Positions 15,165-24,383 of a stretch of 64,000 nucleotides of DNA are shown here, piece by piece. The stretch's first letter is position 1, and each line of letters starts with the position of its first letter. Source of the stretch: JAEUHZ01 sp964552795. Lineage in GTDB: Bacteria > Planctomycetota > UBA1135 > GCA-002686595. Position numbers and translations under genes: made by a program. Where the stretch lies: contig CAZKIO010000003.1 in assembly GCA_964552795.1 (NCBI GenBank), positions 1-64,000 of the forward strand. The letters are read 5' to 3'. The notes beneath the pieces are model-generated. The model was given only the letters and a program-made list of their open reading frames with translations. It had not been told where the DNA came from and did no database searches.

Positions 15165-17858
15165 ATGAAGAAGCCCCTCGTGATCGTCGAGTCTCCGGCG
15201 AAGGCCAAGACCATCGCCAAGTTCCTGGGAGGGGACTGGATGGTCGAGGCCTCGATCGGACACGTGCGCGACCTGCCTTCCAGGGCGGCGCAGGTCCCCA
15301 AGGACCTCAAGGGCACGCCGCAGGCCAAGCTCGGCGTGGACGTCGAAAACGGCTACGCGCCGCTCTACGTGGTCCCCGACGACTCGAAGAAGACGATCCG
15401 CGAGCTCAAGGCGCGCCTCAAGGAGTCCGACGCGCTGTACCTCGCGACGGACGAGGACCGCGAGGGCGAGGCCATCTCGTGGCACCTGCTCGAGCTCCTG
15501 CAGCCCAAGGTGCCGGTGAAGCGGATGGTGTTCCACGAGATCACCAAGCGCGCGATCGACGAGGCCCTGGCGAACTGCCGCGACGTCGACACGAACCTGG
15601 TCGACGCGCAGGAAGGGCGGCGCATCCTGGACCGGCTGTACGGCTACGAGGTCTCGCCCGTACTGTGGCGCAAGATCGCGCCGGGGCTGTCGGCGGGCCG
15701 CGTGCAGAGCGTCGCCACGCGCCTCGTCGTCGAGCGCGAGCGCGAGCGCATGGCGTTCGTGTCGGCCAGCTGGTGGGACGCCAGCGTCGTCCTCGAGCAC
15801 CGCGGAACGCGCTTCCCCGCCACCGTCACCAAGGTCGACGGCGTGGCGCTGGCGCAGGGCCGCGACTTCGGCGACGACGGCAAGCTCCTGGCGGGCCGCA
15901 ACGTGCGCGTGCTGGACGAAGCCGCGGGCGGGAAGCTCGCGGCGGGCCTCGCCGGGCGCGACGCGCCCGTGCGCGACATCGAGGAGAAGGAGTACGGCAG
16001 CAGCCCCAAACCGCCGTTCACCACCTCGACGTTGCAGCAGGAAGCCGGTCGCAAGCTCGGCATGGCGGCCAAGCGCGCGATGCAGGCGGCGCAGCGCCTG
16101 TACCAGGGCGGCTACATCACGTACATGCGGACCGACAGCGTCACGCTGTCGACGCAGGCCATCGACGCCGCGCGCAAGCTGGTCACCGCGCGCTACGGCG
16201 CGAACTACCTGCCCAAGAGCCCGCGCGTTTGGCAGGGCAAGTCGCGCAACGCGCAGGAAGCGCACGAGGCGATCCGGCCGGCCGGCGACAACTTCCGCCT
16301 GCCGGAGGAGATCGCCGGCGAGGTCGGGCAGGACGACGCGCGCCTGTACGACCTGATCTGGAAGCGCACGGTGGCGTGCCAGATGGTCGACGCGCGGCTG
16401 AAGACGGTCACGGCGACGTTCGAATGCGCGCTGTCCAACGGCGGGCGCGCCGAGCTCGCGGCCAAGGGCCGCACGGTCCTGTTCGACGGCTTCCTGCGCG
16501 CCTACGTCGAGGGCCGCGACGAGCCGGAGTCGGCCGAGGTCTCGCGCGAGGACGAAGAGTCCGTGCTGCCGCCGCTGAAGCGCGGCGACACGCCGGTCGT
16601 GGCCGAGTCCAAGCCCGCGAGCCACGCGACCAAGCCGCCGGCGCGCTTCACCGAGGCGGCGCTCGTGCAGAAGATGGAAGAACTCGGGATCGGGCGGCCG
16701 TCGACCTACGCCAGCATCCTGGACCGCATCCAGAACGTCGCCTACGTGAACAAGCGCGGCGCGGCGCTGGTTCCGACACCGCTCGCGTTCGCGGTCGTGC
16801 AGCTCCTGAACGCGCTGGAGCCCAAGCTGATCGACTACTCCTTCACGGCCGAGATGGAGGAGGAGCTCGACCAGATCGCGCGCGGCGAACTCGACCGGAA
16901 CCGGTTCCTCGACCAGTTCTACCGCGGCGACCAGCCCGGCCTGCACGAGATCGTCCACCAGGACTCGAAGGCGATCGATCCCAAGGCGGTCTGCACGATT
17001 CCGCTCGGAGACCTGGAGGGCGAGCCGCTCGACCTGCGCGTGGGCCGCTACGGCCCGTACCTGGAGTGGAAGGGGCTGCGCGCGAGCGTGCCCGAGGACC
17101 TCGCGCCCGACGAGATCACGCCGGAGCGTGCGCGCGAACTGTTGCATGCGGCCAGCCAGGCCGAGGAGCCGCTGGGACGGGCTCCGGACGGCCAGCCGGT
17201 GTACCTGCGCACCGGCCGCTTCGGGCCGTACGTGCAGCTGGGCGACGATCCCGAGGAGGAGCCCGAAGAGAAGGGGAAGAAGGGCAGGAAGATCAAGACC
17301 GCCGTCGCCAAGCCCAAGCGCGCGTCGCTGCTGAAGTCGATGACGCCCAAGACCCTGACGCTGGCCGACGCGCTCAAGCTGCTGTCGTTGCCGCGCCGGA
17401 TCGGCGACGACGTCGACGGGAACCCGATCGTCGCGGCCCTCGGGCGTTTCGGGCCGTACCTGATGAAGACGGTGCCGGGCGCGGAGAAGCCCGACTACCG
17501 CAACCTCAAGACGGAGGATCAGCTCTTCTCGGTGACGCTGGAGGAGGCGCGGGCGATCTACGCGCAACCCAAGCGCGGCCGCGGGCGCGCCGCCGCCGCG
17601 CCGCCCGTGCGCGAGCTGGGCGTGGATCCCGCGACGGGCACGCCGACCGTGATCAAGGACGGCAAGTACGGCATGTACGTGAGCGACGGCGAGACGCACG
17701 TGACGCTGCCCAAGGGCGTCACGCCCGAGGAGCTGACGCTCGAGAGGGCGGCGCAGATGCTGGCCGAGAAGCGTGCGAGTTCTCCGCCCAGGAAGAAGGC
17801 GACCCGCAAGAAGGCCACGGCGAAGAAGGGCGCGAGCAAGGCCAAGACCAAGCCGTGA
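15165..17858 (+). CDS. topA: DNA topoisomerase I
   Basis: Type IA topoisomerase (897 residues) that relaxes negative supercoils. The Toprim domain opens with KPLVIVESPAKAKTIAKFLG and holds the acidic LATDEDREGEAISWHL. SAGRVQSVATRLV and the active-site Tyr in YITYMRTDS follow, then EAHEAIRP and GRPSTYASIL. The C-terminal third has four Gly-x-x-Gly-x-Tyr repeats (GRYGPYLEWKG, GRFGPYVQLG, GRFGPYLMK, GKYGMYVSDG) instead of the zinc ribbons of E. coli TopA, and a lysine-rich tail that should bind DNA. Its stop codon overlaps the GTG start of the radical SAM gene, giving tight coupling. Confidence 0.97.
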   Translation: MKKPLVIVESPAKAKTIAKFLGGDWMVEASIGHVRDLPSRAAQVPKDLKGTPQAKLGVDVENGYAPLYVVPDDSKKTIRELKARLKESDALYLATDEDREGEAISWHLLELLQPKVPVKRMVFHEITKRAIDEALANCRDVDTNLVDAQEGRRILDRLYGYEVSPVLWRKIAPGLSAGRVQSVATRLVVERERERMAFVSASWWDASVVLEHRGTRFPATVTKVDGVALAQGRDFGDDGKLLAGRNVRVLDEAAGGKLAAGLAGRDAPVRDIEEKEYGSSPKPPFTTSTLQQEAGRKLGMAAKRAMQAAQRLYQGGYITYMRTDSVTLSTQAIDAARKLVTARYGANYLPKSPRVWQGKSRNAQEAHEAIRPAGDNFRLPEEIAGEVGQDDARLYDLIWKRTVACQMVDARLKTVTATFECALSNGGRAELAAKGRTVLFDGFLRAYVEGRDEPESAEVSREDEESVLPPLKRGDTPVVAESKPASHATKPPARFTEAALVQKMEELGIGRPSTYASILDRIQNVAYVNKRGAALVPTPLAFAVVQLLNALEPKLIDYSFTAEMEEELDQIARGELDRNRFLDQFYRGDQPGLHEIVHQDSKAIDPKAVCTIPLGDLEGEPLDLRVGRYGPYLEWKGLRASVPEDLAPDEITPERARELLHAASQAEEPLGRAPDGQPVYLRTGRFGPYVQLGDDPEEEPEEKGKKGRKIKTAVAKPKRASLLKSMTPKTLTLADALKLLSLPRRIGDDVDGNPIVAALGRFGPYLMKTVPGAEKPDYRNLKTEDQLFSVTLEEARAIYAQPKRGRGRAAAAPPVRELGVDPATGTPTVIKDGKYGMYVSDGETHVTLPKGVTPEELTLERAAQMLAEKRASSPPRKKATRKKATAKKGASKAKTKP

Positions 17859-18733
17859 TCCGCTACGAGGGGGACCTCTACCGGCCGCCGTCCGAGGCGG
17901 AGAGCTTGATCCTCCAGGCCACGATCGGCTGCTCGTACAACCGCTGCACGTTCTGCGCGATGTACCGCGCGAAGCGCTTTCGCGTGCGGCCGCTGGAGGA
18001 ACTGAAGCGCGAGATCGCGTGGGCCGCCGCGCAGCCCGGCACCGTCCGCAAGGTGTTCCTGGCGGACGGAGACGCGCTGGTGGCGAAGAGCGCGTTCCTG
18101 CTGGACCTGCTGGCCGAGTTGCGCGACGCCTTCCCCGACCTGCGCCGCGTGTCGTGCTACGCCTCGCCGCAGGCACTGCAGGTGCGCACCGTCGACGAGA
18201 TGCAGCGTCTGCGGGACGCGGGCCTCACGCTCTACTACCTGGGCGTCGAGAGCGGCCACGACGCGGTGCTCGAGAAGCTGGAGAAAGGCGTCGACTCCGC
18301 GGAGATGATCCGGGTGGCGCAGAAAGCCAATGCGGCGGGCGTGCAGCTCTCCACGATGATCCTGCTCGGCGCCGGCGGGCGGAAGCTGTCGCGCGAGCAC
18401 GCGCGGGAATCGGCGCGCGTCCTGAACGCGATCCAGCCGCGCTTCGCCTCGACGCTGGTGATGACCCCGGTCGAGGGCACGCCGCTGTGGGACCAGGCCG
18501 CGCGCGGCGAGGTCGACGAGCTCGATCCGATCGAGCTGACGGCGGAACTGCGAGATCTGGTGGCGGGCCTGGAGCTGGAACAGGCCGTCTTCCGCTCGAA
18601 CCACGCCAGCAACTTCCTGCCGCTCGCCGGGACGCTGCCCAAGGACAAGGACCGGATCGTCGCGACGCTGGACGAGGTCCTGGCCCGGCCGGGCCGGGCG
18701 CGGTTCGTGCCCGACTGGCTGCGCGGGCTGTAG
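17855..18733 (+). CDS. Radical SAM protein with CX4CX2C cluster motif
   Basis: A 292-residue radical SAM enzyme. The cluster-binding site is GCSYNRCTFC (Cys26, Cys31, Cys34), with four residues between the first two cysteines instead of the common three. A glycine-containing VFLADGDAL strand follows, then an Elp3/MiaB-like barrel (YYLGVESGHDAVLEKLEKG, TMILLGAGG). The GTG start overlaps the topA stop (GTGA), which fixes the start and means the two are co-translated. Substrate is unknown. The absence of B12-binding and TRAM domains argues against methylthiotransferases. Confidence 0.85.
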   Translation: MIRYEGDLYRPPSEAESLILQATIGCSYNRCTFCAMYRAKRFRVRPLEELKREIAWAAAQPGTVRKVFLADGDALVAKSAFLLDLLAELRDAFPDLRRVSCYASPQALQVRTVDEMQRLRDAGLTLYYLGVESGHDAVLEKLEKGVDSAEMIRVAQKANAAGVQLSTMILLGAGGRKLSREHARESARVLNAIQPRFASTLVMTPVEGTPLWDQAARGEVDELDPIELTAELRDLVAGLELEQAVFRSNHASNFLPLAGTLPKDKDRIVATLDEVLARPGRARFVPDWLRGL

Positions 18734-18739
18734 TACATT
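18734..18739 (+). promoter_or_regulatory. Putative -10 element of the amidohydrolase operon (leaderless)
   Basis: TACATT ends six bases before the ATG at 18746, the spacing expected if transcription starts at the A of the start codon. Confidence 0.45.
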
Positions 18740-18745
18740 CCGCCC

Positions 18746-20443
18746 ATGTCGCACCTCCTCCTGGCCGCGGGCGGCATCCTCGCGGCGCTCGGCGCCGCGG
18801 ACGTTCCGCGGCCGATCCTGATCCAGAACGTGCGCCTCGCGCCCGGCCCCGACGCACCGGTGCAGTCGATCCTCTTGCGCGACGGGAAGATCGCGGCGAT
18901 CGGCGGCACGGACCTCGCGGCGCCCGTCGACGCGCGCACGATCGACGTGCAAGGCTGGCTCGCGCTCCCGGCCTTCCTAGACGCGTACTCGTTCACCGGT
19001 TGCGCGACGCCCGAGCCCAAGGCCGAGCAGGACCAGCCGCCCAAGGCCTCTGCCGACGTGTTCATCGACATGCGCGAGGCCAACCGCAAGGGCATCCAGC
19101 CGGCGTTCCGCGCCGCGGACGCGTTCGCGCCCGGGGACGCGCTCGCCGCGTGGCGCGAGCACGGCTTCGGGGCTCTGCTCAGCGCGCCGCACGGGCAGCT
19201 CCTCGCGGGGCAGAGCACGCTGGCCGTCACGCGCGAGACCGCCGCCCGCGACGCCATCCTGCGCCCGGTCGTGTTCGATCACGCGGCCTTCGCCGCGACC
19301 GGCCCGGGCTATCCGGGCACTCTGATGGGGTACGTCGCGCAGTTGCGGCAGTTCCTGCTCGACGCCGCGCGCCATGCCGACGTGCGCGCGCGCCACGCCG
19401 CGGGCCGCCCGGGCGCGCGGCCGCCCTTCGACGCGGACTTCGAGGCGATCCAGCCGGCGCTCGGCGGCGGCCGCCGCGTGTGCTGCGAGGCACAGTCGGC
19501 CAAGGACATCGATCGCTGGGAGAAGCTCGGCGACGAGCACGGCCTGCAGATCGCCATCGCCGGCGGCCGCGAGGCGTACAAGCGCGCTGCGACGCTGGCC
19601 GAGCGGCATGTGCCCGTGCTCCTGACGCTGGACTGGGGCACGGAGCCCGACGACCCGGAGACCAAGGACAAGAAGAAGCCTTCGGAGGCCGACGCCCCGT
19701 GGACCTACGAGCTGCCCGAGGCCGCGCGGAAGGAGCGACGCCGGCTGTGGCTGGAAGGCCGCGACTGCGCGCTGCGCCTCGCCGAAGCGGGCGTGCCGTT
19801 CGCGTTCGGCACGGGCAAGGACAAGCCCAAGGACCTGATCGAACGCATCCGCACGCTGGTCGAGGCCGGCCTGCCGCGCGACGCGGCCCTGCGTGCGCTG
19901 ACCGACGGCGCGGCGGCGATCCTGGGCGTCGAGCGCACGCTCGGCCGCACCGCGCCGGGTTTCGATGCGACGCTCGCGGTGTGGACGAAGGATCCGCTCA
20001 CCGACAAGAAGGCCAAGGTCGCGTGGCTCTTCGTCGACGGCCATGCAGTGGAGTTCAAGATCAAGGAGGACGCCAAGGGCGACGCGAAGGGCCCCGACGA
20101 CGGCCTCGACGCGAGCGGCGAGTGGGAGCTGACGTTCACGCAGCCCGACGCGCCCCCGGCGCGACTCCAGCTGCGGATGGAGAAGGACGGGAGCCTTGCC
20201 GGGACGATGCGCGGCAGCACTCCCGACGGCACGGCGGTCGAGACGACCGTCTCGGGCTCGCTGTCCGGCAAGTCGGTGAAGCTCGAGGCGCGAGTGGTGC
20301 TCGGCGGCACGACGATCGAATTCGACTTCGCCGGCGACCTGGAAGGGGATGCCTGGAGCGGTGAGCTGGGCTGCACCGCGGCCGGTGTGCGCACGCCCCT
20401 CGCATTCCAGGCCAAACGCGAGCCCAAGGAGGATGGCCGATGA
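18746..20443 (+). CDS. Exported amidohydrolase-fold protein lacking metal ligands
   Basis: A 565-residue protein with a signal-like N-terminus (LLLAAGGILAALGAAD). The amidohydrolase N-terminal strand pattern is clear (ILIQNVRLAPGPDAPVQSI, LLRDGKIAAIGG), but where the family has PGFIDxHxH this protein reads LPAFLDAYSFTG (74-85), so both first metal-binding His are gone. The late SD/HxSD position is also replaced (VPFAFGTGKD). A ~95-residue C-terminal beta domain (GEWELTFTQPD to AFQAKR) is added. It is therefore probably a non-catalytic partner of the next gene, which it overlaps by ATGA. A dedicated fold use or a new chemistry are the alternatives. Confidence 0.8.
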   Translation: MSHLLLAAGGILAALGAADVPRPILIQNVRLAPGPDAPVQSILLRDGKIAAIGGTDLAAPVDARTIDVQGWLALPAFLDAYSFTGCATPEPKAEQDQPPKASADVFIDMREANRKGIQPAFRAADAFAPGDALAAWREHGFGALLSAPHGQLLAGQSTLAVTRETAARDAILRPVVFDHAAFAATGPGYPGTLMGYVAQLRQFLLDAARHADVRARHAAGRPGARPPFDADFEAIQPALGGGRRVCCEAQSAKDIDRWEKLGDEHGLQIAIAGGREAYKRAATLAERHVPVLLTLDWGTEPDDPETKDKKKPSEADAPWTYELPEAARKERRRLWLEGRDCALRLAEAGVPFAFGTGKDKPKDLIERIRTLVEAGLPRDAALRALTDGAAAILGVERTLGRTAPGFDATLAVWTKDPLTDKKAKVAWLFVDGHAVEFKIKEDAKGDAKGPDDGLDASGEWELTFTQPDAPPARLQLRMEKDGSLAGTMRGSTPDGTAVETTVSGSLSGKSVKLEARVVLGGTTIEFDFAGDLEGDAWSGELGCTAAGVRTPLAFQAKREPKEDGR

Positions 20444-22986
20444 ACGTCGCGATCCTGGCGCTGGCGCTGCTGTGTGCGCCGACCGAGCATCCGATCGAGA
20501 CCGACGCCGACCGCCGGCCGCGCCTGGGCGTCGAGAACACGGTCGTGCTGCGCGGCGCGACCCTCCACACGGCCGTGCGCCCGGCCTTCGTCGGCGACGT
20601 TCTGGTGCGCGACGGCCGCATCGCCGCCGTGGGCTCGTTCGAAGTGCCGGCGGGGGCAGAGGTGCTCGACCTCGCGGGCCGGCATCTCGCGCCGGGCGTC
20701 GTCGACTGCCATTCGCACATCGCGATCGACGGAGGCGTGAACGAGGGCACCGTCTCGATCAGCGCCGAGGTCACGATCGCCGACGTCGTCGACCCCGACG
20801 ACGAATCGATCTACCGGGCGCTGGCCGGCGGCGTCACGACGGCGCGTCTGCTGCACGGGTCGGCCAACGCGATCGGCGGCCGCGACGCCGTGATCAAGCT
20901 CAAGGTGGGCCGCACGGCGGCGGAGATCCTGTTCCCCAACGCGCCCGAAGGCGTCAAGTTCGCGCTGGGCGAGAACCCCAAGCGCTCCAACAGCGGCGGA
21001 CGCAGCGATCGGTTCCCGGCCAGCCGCCTGGGCGTCGAGGCCGTGTTCCACCGCGCGTTCGAGCGCGCGCGCGAGTACCGCGCCGGGTGGAGCGCCTACG
21101 AGGCCGCGCGCGAGCGCGGCGAGGATCCCGAACCGCCGCGGATGGACGTGCGCCTGGAGGCGCTGGCCGGCGTGCTCGACCAGCACATCCTGGTGCACTC
21201 GCACTGCTACCGCCAGGACGAGATCCTGATGCTGTTGGAGGCCAGCGCGAAGTTCGGATTCCGCATCGCGACCCTGCAGCACGTGCTCGAAGGCTACAAG
21301 GTCGCGCACGAGATGGCCGAGGCGGGCGTCGGCGGCTCGACCTTCGGCGACTGGTGGGCCTACAAGATCGAGGCCTACGACGGCATCCCGCAGAACGCGG
21401 AGCTGATGGACCGGGCGGGGATCCTGTCGTCGCTGAACTCCGACTCGGCCGAGATGATGCGCCGCCTGTACGGCGAGTCGGCCAAGTCGGTGCGCTACGC
21501 GGGCATGGACCGCGTGCGCGCGCTGGCTCTCGTGACGCTGTTCCCCGCGCAGCAACTGGGCATCGGCGATCGCGTGGGTTCGATCGAGGCCGGCAAGGAC
21601 GCAGACCTCGTGCTCATGACGGCGGATCCGCTCTCCTCGCTCGCGCGCGTGCAGTGGACGATGGTGGACGGCCGCATCGAGTTCGAGCGCCGCGACGCCT
21701 TCGGGCTGGACGCGGCGCCGCCGGCCGCGCCGCCGCTCACCGAGCCCGACCGCGGGGCGGCTCCGGAATCGGGCGACGTGCTGGCGATCACCGGCGCGAC
21801 GCTGCACCCAGTCACGGGGCCCGACATCGAGGACGGCGTCCTGCTCGTCCGCGGCGGACGGATCGCGGGCATGGGCCGCAGCCTCTCCATCCCGGCCGGC
21901 GCCCGCGTGATCGACGCGACTGGCAAGCACGTGTGGCCCGCGATGATCGAACTCGGAGCCAACGTCGGGCTGCTGGAGATAGGCGCGATCGCGGCGACCG
22001 ACGACCAGGGCGACATCGGCGGCAACCAGCCCGACCTGCGCGTCGCCGCATCGGTGCACTCCGAAGCCGCGCACGTGCGCGTGACGCGCACCAACGGCAT
22101 CGCGCGCGTGCAGACCGCTCCGCAGCGCGGCGGTCCTATGCGCGGCCAGTCCGCCGTGCTGCGCCTCGCGGGCGACACGTGGCAGGAGATGCTGCACGTC
22201 GATCGCGACATGCTGCACGTCGCCTTCCCCGCGCGCCCGAACGTCCGACGCAAGGAGGACCAGGGCGAGGGCCGCGAGAAGGACGTCGCGGAGCTGAAGC
22301 GCCTCCTGGCGGATGCGCGCGAGTACGGCCGGGTCGCGGACGCTGCGCGCGCGGGCGAGTGCGCGGCGCCTCCCTTTGACCCGCGTCTCGACGCGCTCGT
22401 GCCCTACGCACGCGGCGAGAAGCCCGTGGCGCTGCGCGCGCTGAACGCGCAGACGATCCTCGACGCGCTGCGCTTCGCCAAGGAGGAGAAGCTGCGCGCC
22501 GTGTTGTACGGCGCCGCGGAGGGCTGGAAGGTCGTCGAGGCCCTCGCCCGCGAGCAGGTTCCGGTGGTCGTCGGCCCGATCCTCGCGCTGCCTTCGGATC
22601 GCCTCGATCCCTACGACGCGCCGTTCGCCAACGCCGCCGTGCTGGCGCGCGCCGGCGTGCCGTTCGCGATCCACTCCTCGGACGACGAGAACGCGCGCAA
22701 CCTGCCGTTCCACGCGGCGATGGCCTGCGCGTTCGGGCTTCCGCGCGAGGAGGCCCTGCGCGCGATCACCTACTATCCCGCGCGGATCCTCGGCCTGGAG
22801 TCGGAGCTGGGCAGCCTCGCCGTCGGCAAGCTGGCCGACGTCATCGTGACCGACGGCGACCTGCTCGAGATCACGTCGCGCGTCGAGACGATGCTGATCG
22901 ACGGCCGGCCCGTGGACCTCTCGAACCGCCAGACGGAGCTGTACGAACGCTACGCCGCACGGATCGAACGACTGCGCGGCCGCTGA
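20440..22986 (+). CDS. Exported tandem amidohydrolase (one intact, one degenerate domain)
   Basis: An 848-residue protein with a short signal peptide (NVAILALALLCAPTE). The first half (to about 440) is an imidazolonepropionase-like amidohydrolase with metal ligands in VVDCHSHIAID (His91, His93), ILVHSHCYRQDE, RIATLQHVLEG and LNSDSAEM. The second half (about 445-848) repeats the fold, but the HxH is replaced in WPAMIELGANVGLLEI; it keeps AIHSSDDENARNLPFH and the TYYPARILGLE ending. It probably hydrolyses a cyclic amide or peptide-like compound in the periplasm. It starts within the stop of the preceding metal-free homologue, so three amidohydrolase folds are made together. The substrate is unknown. 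Confidence 0.85.
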   Translation: MNVAILALALLCAPTEHPIETDADRRPRLGVENTVVLRGATLHTAVRPAFVGDVLVRDGRIAAVGSFEVPAGAEVLDLAGRHLAPGVVDCHSHIAIDGGVNEGTVSISAEVTIADVVDPDDESIYRALAGGVTTARLLHGSANAIGGRDAVIKLKVGRTAAEILFPNAPEGVKFALGENPKRSNSGGRSDRFPASRLGVEAVFHRAFERAREYRAGWSAYEAARERGEDPEPPRMDVRLEALAGVLDQHILVHSHCYRQDEILMLLEASAKFGFRIATLQHVLEGYKVAHEMAEAGVGGSTFGDWWAYKIEAYDGIPQNAELMDRAGILSSLNSDSAEMMRRLYGESAKSVRYAGMDRVRALALVTLFPAQQLGIGDRVGSIEAGKDADLVLMTADPLSSLARVQWTMVDGRIEFERRDAFGLDAAPPAAPPLTEPDRGAAPESGDVLAITGATLHPVTGPDIEDGVLLVRGGRIAGMGRSLSIPAGARVIDATGKHVWPAMIELGANVGLLEIGAIAATDDQGDIGGNQPDLRVAASVHSEAAHVRVTRTNGIARVQTAPQRGGPMRGQSAVLRLAGDTWQEMLHVDRDMLHVAFPARPNVRRKEDQGEGREKDVAELKRLLADAREYGRVADAARAGECAAPPFDPRLDALVPYARGEKPVALRALNAQTILDALRFAKEEKLRAVLYGAAEGWKVVEALAREQVPVVVGPILALPSDRLDPYDAPFANAAVLARAGVPFAIHSSDDENARNLPFHAAMACAFGLPREEALRAITYYPARILGLESELGSLAVGKLADVIVTDGDLLEITSRVETMLIDGRPVDLSNRQTELYERYAARIERLRGR

Positions 22987-22990
22987 GCTT

Positions 22991-23614
22991 TCAGGGCAGG
23001 TAGCGCAGGCTGCCGACCCACTCGCGGAACGACGCTTCCCAGCGCGCGACCGTCGCCTGCGGCCCGGTCAGCTTCGCGTAGTACGGACCCGACGGCGTCT
23101 CGATGATCGCGGCCAGCATGCGCCAGCCCTCCTTGCGCACGCGCTGACCCATCCCGGGCATCGTCTCCGCGTCGAGCGTTCCGGCGACCGAGGCCTCGGT
23201 CACGAACAGGCCGTTGACCGTGCGCGTGGACGACTGGAGCGCCTGCATCGAGTCCGAGCCGTCGGGCTGCTGGAACTGTCCCGCCCAGCGCTTGAGGTTG
23301 TCGTCGATCGAGCCGCCCTCGCCGCCGAAGTAGAAGAGGACGAGCTGCGCGTCCTCCGAGTCGCCCTCCTGCTTGGGCAGGTTGAACTGCGCCTTGCGCA
23401 TTGCGCTGGACGGAGTCTCCGCGAGCCAGCCGGTGGGGACCGCGTAGGAGAGCGACCCGCCCGCCTCGACGGGCTTGGCCGCCACCGGCGCCGTGATCGG
23501 CGGGTGCGCCGGGGGCGTGGGCCGCGACTCGGACGCCGTGAGCTTCACCGGCTCGTTCGCCGAACTGCAGGCAGCGACGAGCAGGCAGACGAAAACGAGG
23601 GATCGGACGTGCAT
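22991..23614 (-). CDS. Small lipoprotein of unknown function
   Basis: A 207-residue lipoprotein with signal peptide and lipobox LLVAAC (Cys at about 16). A Pro/Ala-rich linker follows, then a compact domain starting near GGSLSYAVPTGW and ending with YYAKLTGPQATVARWE and the FREWVGSLRY helix. This resembles the PsbP/MOG1-like domains that assess membrane or lipoprotein quality, but I claim only a fold resemblance. It converges on the amidohydrolase gene with four bases between them. TACCCT on the minus strand ends seven bases before the ATG, suggesting a leaderless message. Confidence 0.8.
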   Translation of the reverse strand: MHVRSLVFVCLLVAACSSANEPVKLTASESRPTPPAHPPITAPVAAKPVEAGGSLSYAVPTGWLAETPSSAMRKAQFNLPKQEGDSEDAQLVLFYFGGEGGSIDDNLKRWAGQFQQPDGSDSMQALQSSTRTVNGLFVTEASVAGTLDAETMPGMGQRVRKEGWRMLAAIIETPSGPYYAKLTGPQATVARWEASFREWVGSLRYLP

Positions 23615-23621
23615 GACCGCC

Positions 23622-23627
23622 AGGGTA
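23622..23627 (-). promoter_or_regulatory. Putative -10 element of the 23614 lipoprotein gene (leaderless)
   Basis: TACCCT on the minus strand, seven bases from the start codon. Confidence 0.4.
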
Positions 23628-23725
23628 GTGGAGCCCGCGCCCCGCCGCGAGCCGGCGACCGGCTCCGGCTCACGGCAGCGTGCCGAGGCATTCCCAGCGG
23701 GTCTCGGTCCGGACCGTCGCGGGCC

Positions 23726-23866
23726 TCAACAAGCCCGGAACTGCCACAAGACGAGGACCAGCAGAGCCCACAGGAGCACGCCCAAGAGGCGCTGAGGCAA
23801 CTCCCGGTCGCGCACGCGGTACGCGGGAGGGAGGGGCAACTGAATCGGTTGATCGCGTTCGTTCAT
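23726..23866 (-). CDS. Possible 46-residue single-pass membrane protein
   Basis: This lies in the ~400-base gap between the lipoprotein and the small cysteine protein. It has a polar N-terminus (MNERDQPIQLPLPPAYRVRD), one hydrophobic segment (LLGVLLWALLVLVLW) and ends QFRAC. The hydrophobic helix near the C-terminus is what suggests a gene. There is no strong ribosome site and no known family, so it may be chance. Confidence 0.3.
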   Translation of the reverse strand: MNERDQPIQLPLPPAYRVRDRELPQRLLGVLLWALLVLVLWQFRAC

Positions 23867-23954
23867 GGCGAGCAGGGGTGGGTGCCGCACACAGGGAGGG
23901 CCTCGGGGGGGAAGACCGAAGCCTGGCACCACGGGAAGAACGTCATTCTGGACG

Positions 23955-23960
23955 TAGGAT
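23955..23960 (+). promoter_or_regulatory. Putative -10 element of the 24019 gene
   Basis: TAGGAT, 58 bases upstream of the ATG at 24019. It fits the TANNNT pattern of the window; no -35 is evident. Confidence 0.35.
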
Positions 23961-24018
23961 GGGCCGGAAGAGTTCCGAAAACCGTGCCAGGGCGCTGCCT
24001 GTACCGTCGGAGGGAATC

Positions 24019-24303
24019 ATGACCGCGAAACAGATCGAGCTGACCTGCCCGTGCTGCGCCAGCCGCCTCCTGGTGGATGTGCTCACGGCCAAGGTCCTGA
24101 GGAGCGAGAAGCCGGCTTCCGGCGGGGGGGGGGACCCCTGGGCGGCCGCTCAAGACAAGGTGCGGGGCCGCACGCAGAGTGGAACGGAAAAGCTCGACAA
24201 CGCGCTCGTGTCGGAGCGCGGCCGCAAGGACCAGCTCGAGGATCTGTTCCGCAAAGCCAACGAAAAGCTGAAGCGCAAGGACGAGGACGATCCCACGGCG
24301 TGA
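24019..24303 (+). CDS. Small CPCC protein with coiled-coil tail
   Basis: A 94-residue cytoplasmic protein. It begins MTAKQIELTCPCCASRLLVD, a single CxCC knuckle like half of a zinc ribbon, followed by a Gly-rich linker and a charged helical region (LEDLFRKANEKLKRKDEDD) likely to form a coiled coil. GGAGGG lies six bases before the ATG. The linker is encoded by a run of ten G (24124-24133), a possible slippage site. I do not recognise a family beyond zinc-ribbon-like. Confidence 0.75.
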   Translation: MTAKQIELTCPCCASRLLVDVLTAKVLRSEKPASGGGGDPWAAAQDKVRGRTQSGTEKLDNALVSERGRKDQLEDLFRKANEKLKRKDEDDPTA

Positions 24304-24335
24304 CGCGCGCATGACCGCCTCCGCGCCCGCGGCGC

Positions 24336-24341
24336 TAGGAT
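24336..24341 (+). promoter_or_regulatory. Putative -10 element of the LOG-family gene
   Basis: TAGGAT, 42 bases before the first possible ATG. Confidence 0.35.
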
Positions 24342-24383
24342 GCCCCGAGCCCGATCGGCTCCAGGCGCGCGGCGATCGCGCCG

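Noticed and set aside
14886..18176. A 1096-codon minus-strand open frame opposite topA
   Set aside because: Antisense shadow of topA and the radical SAM gene; low-complexity basic sequence without motifs.
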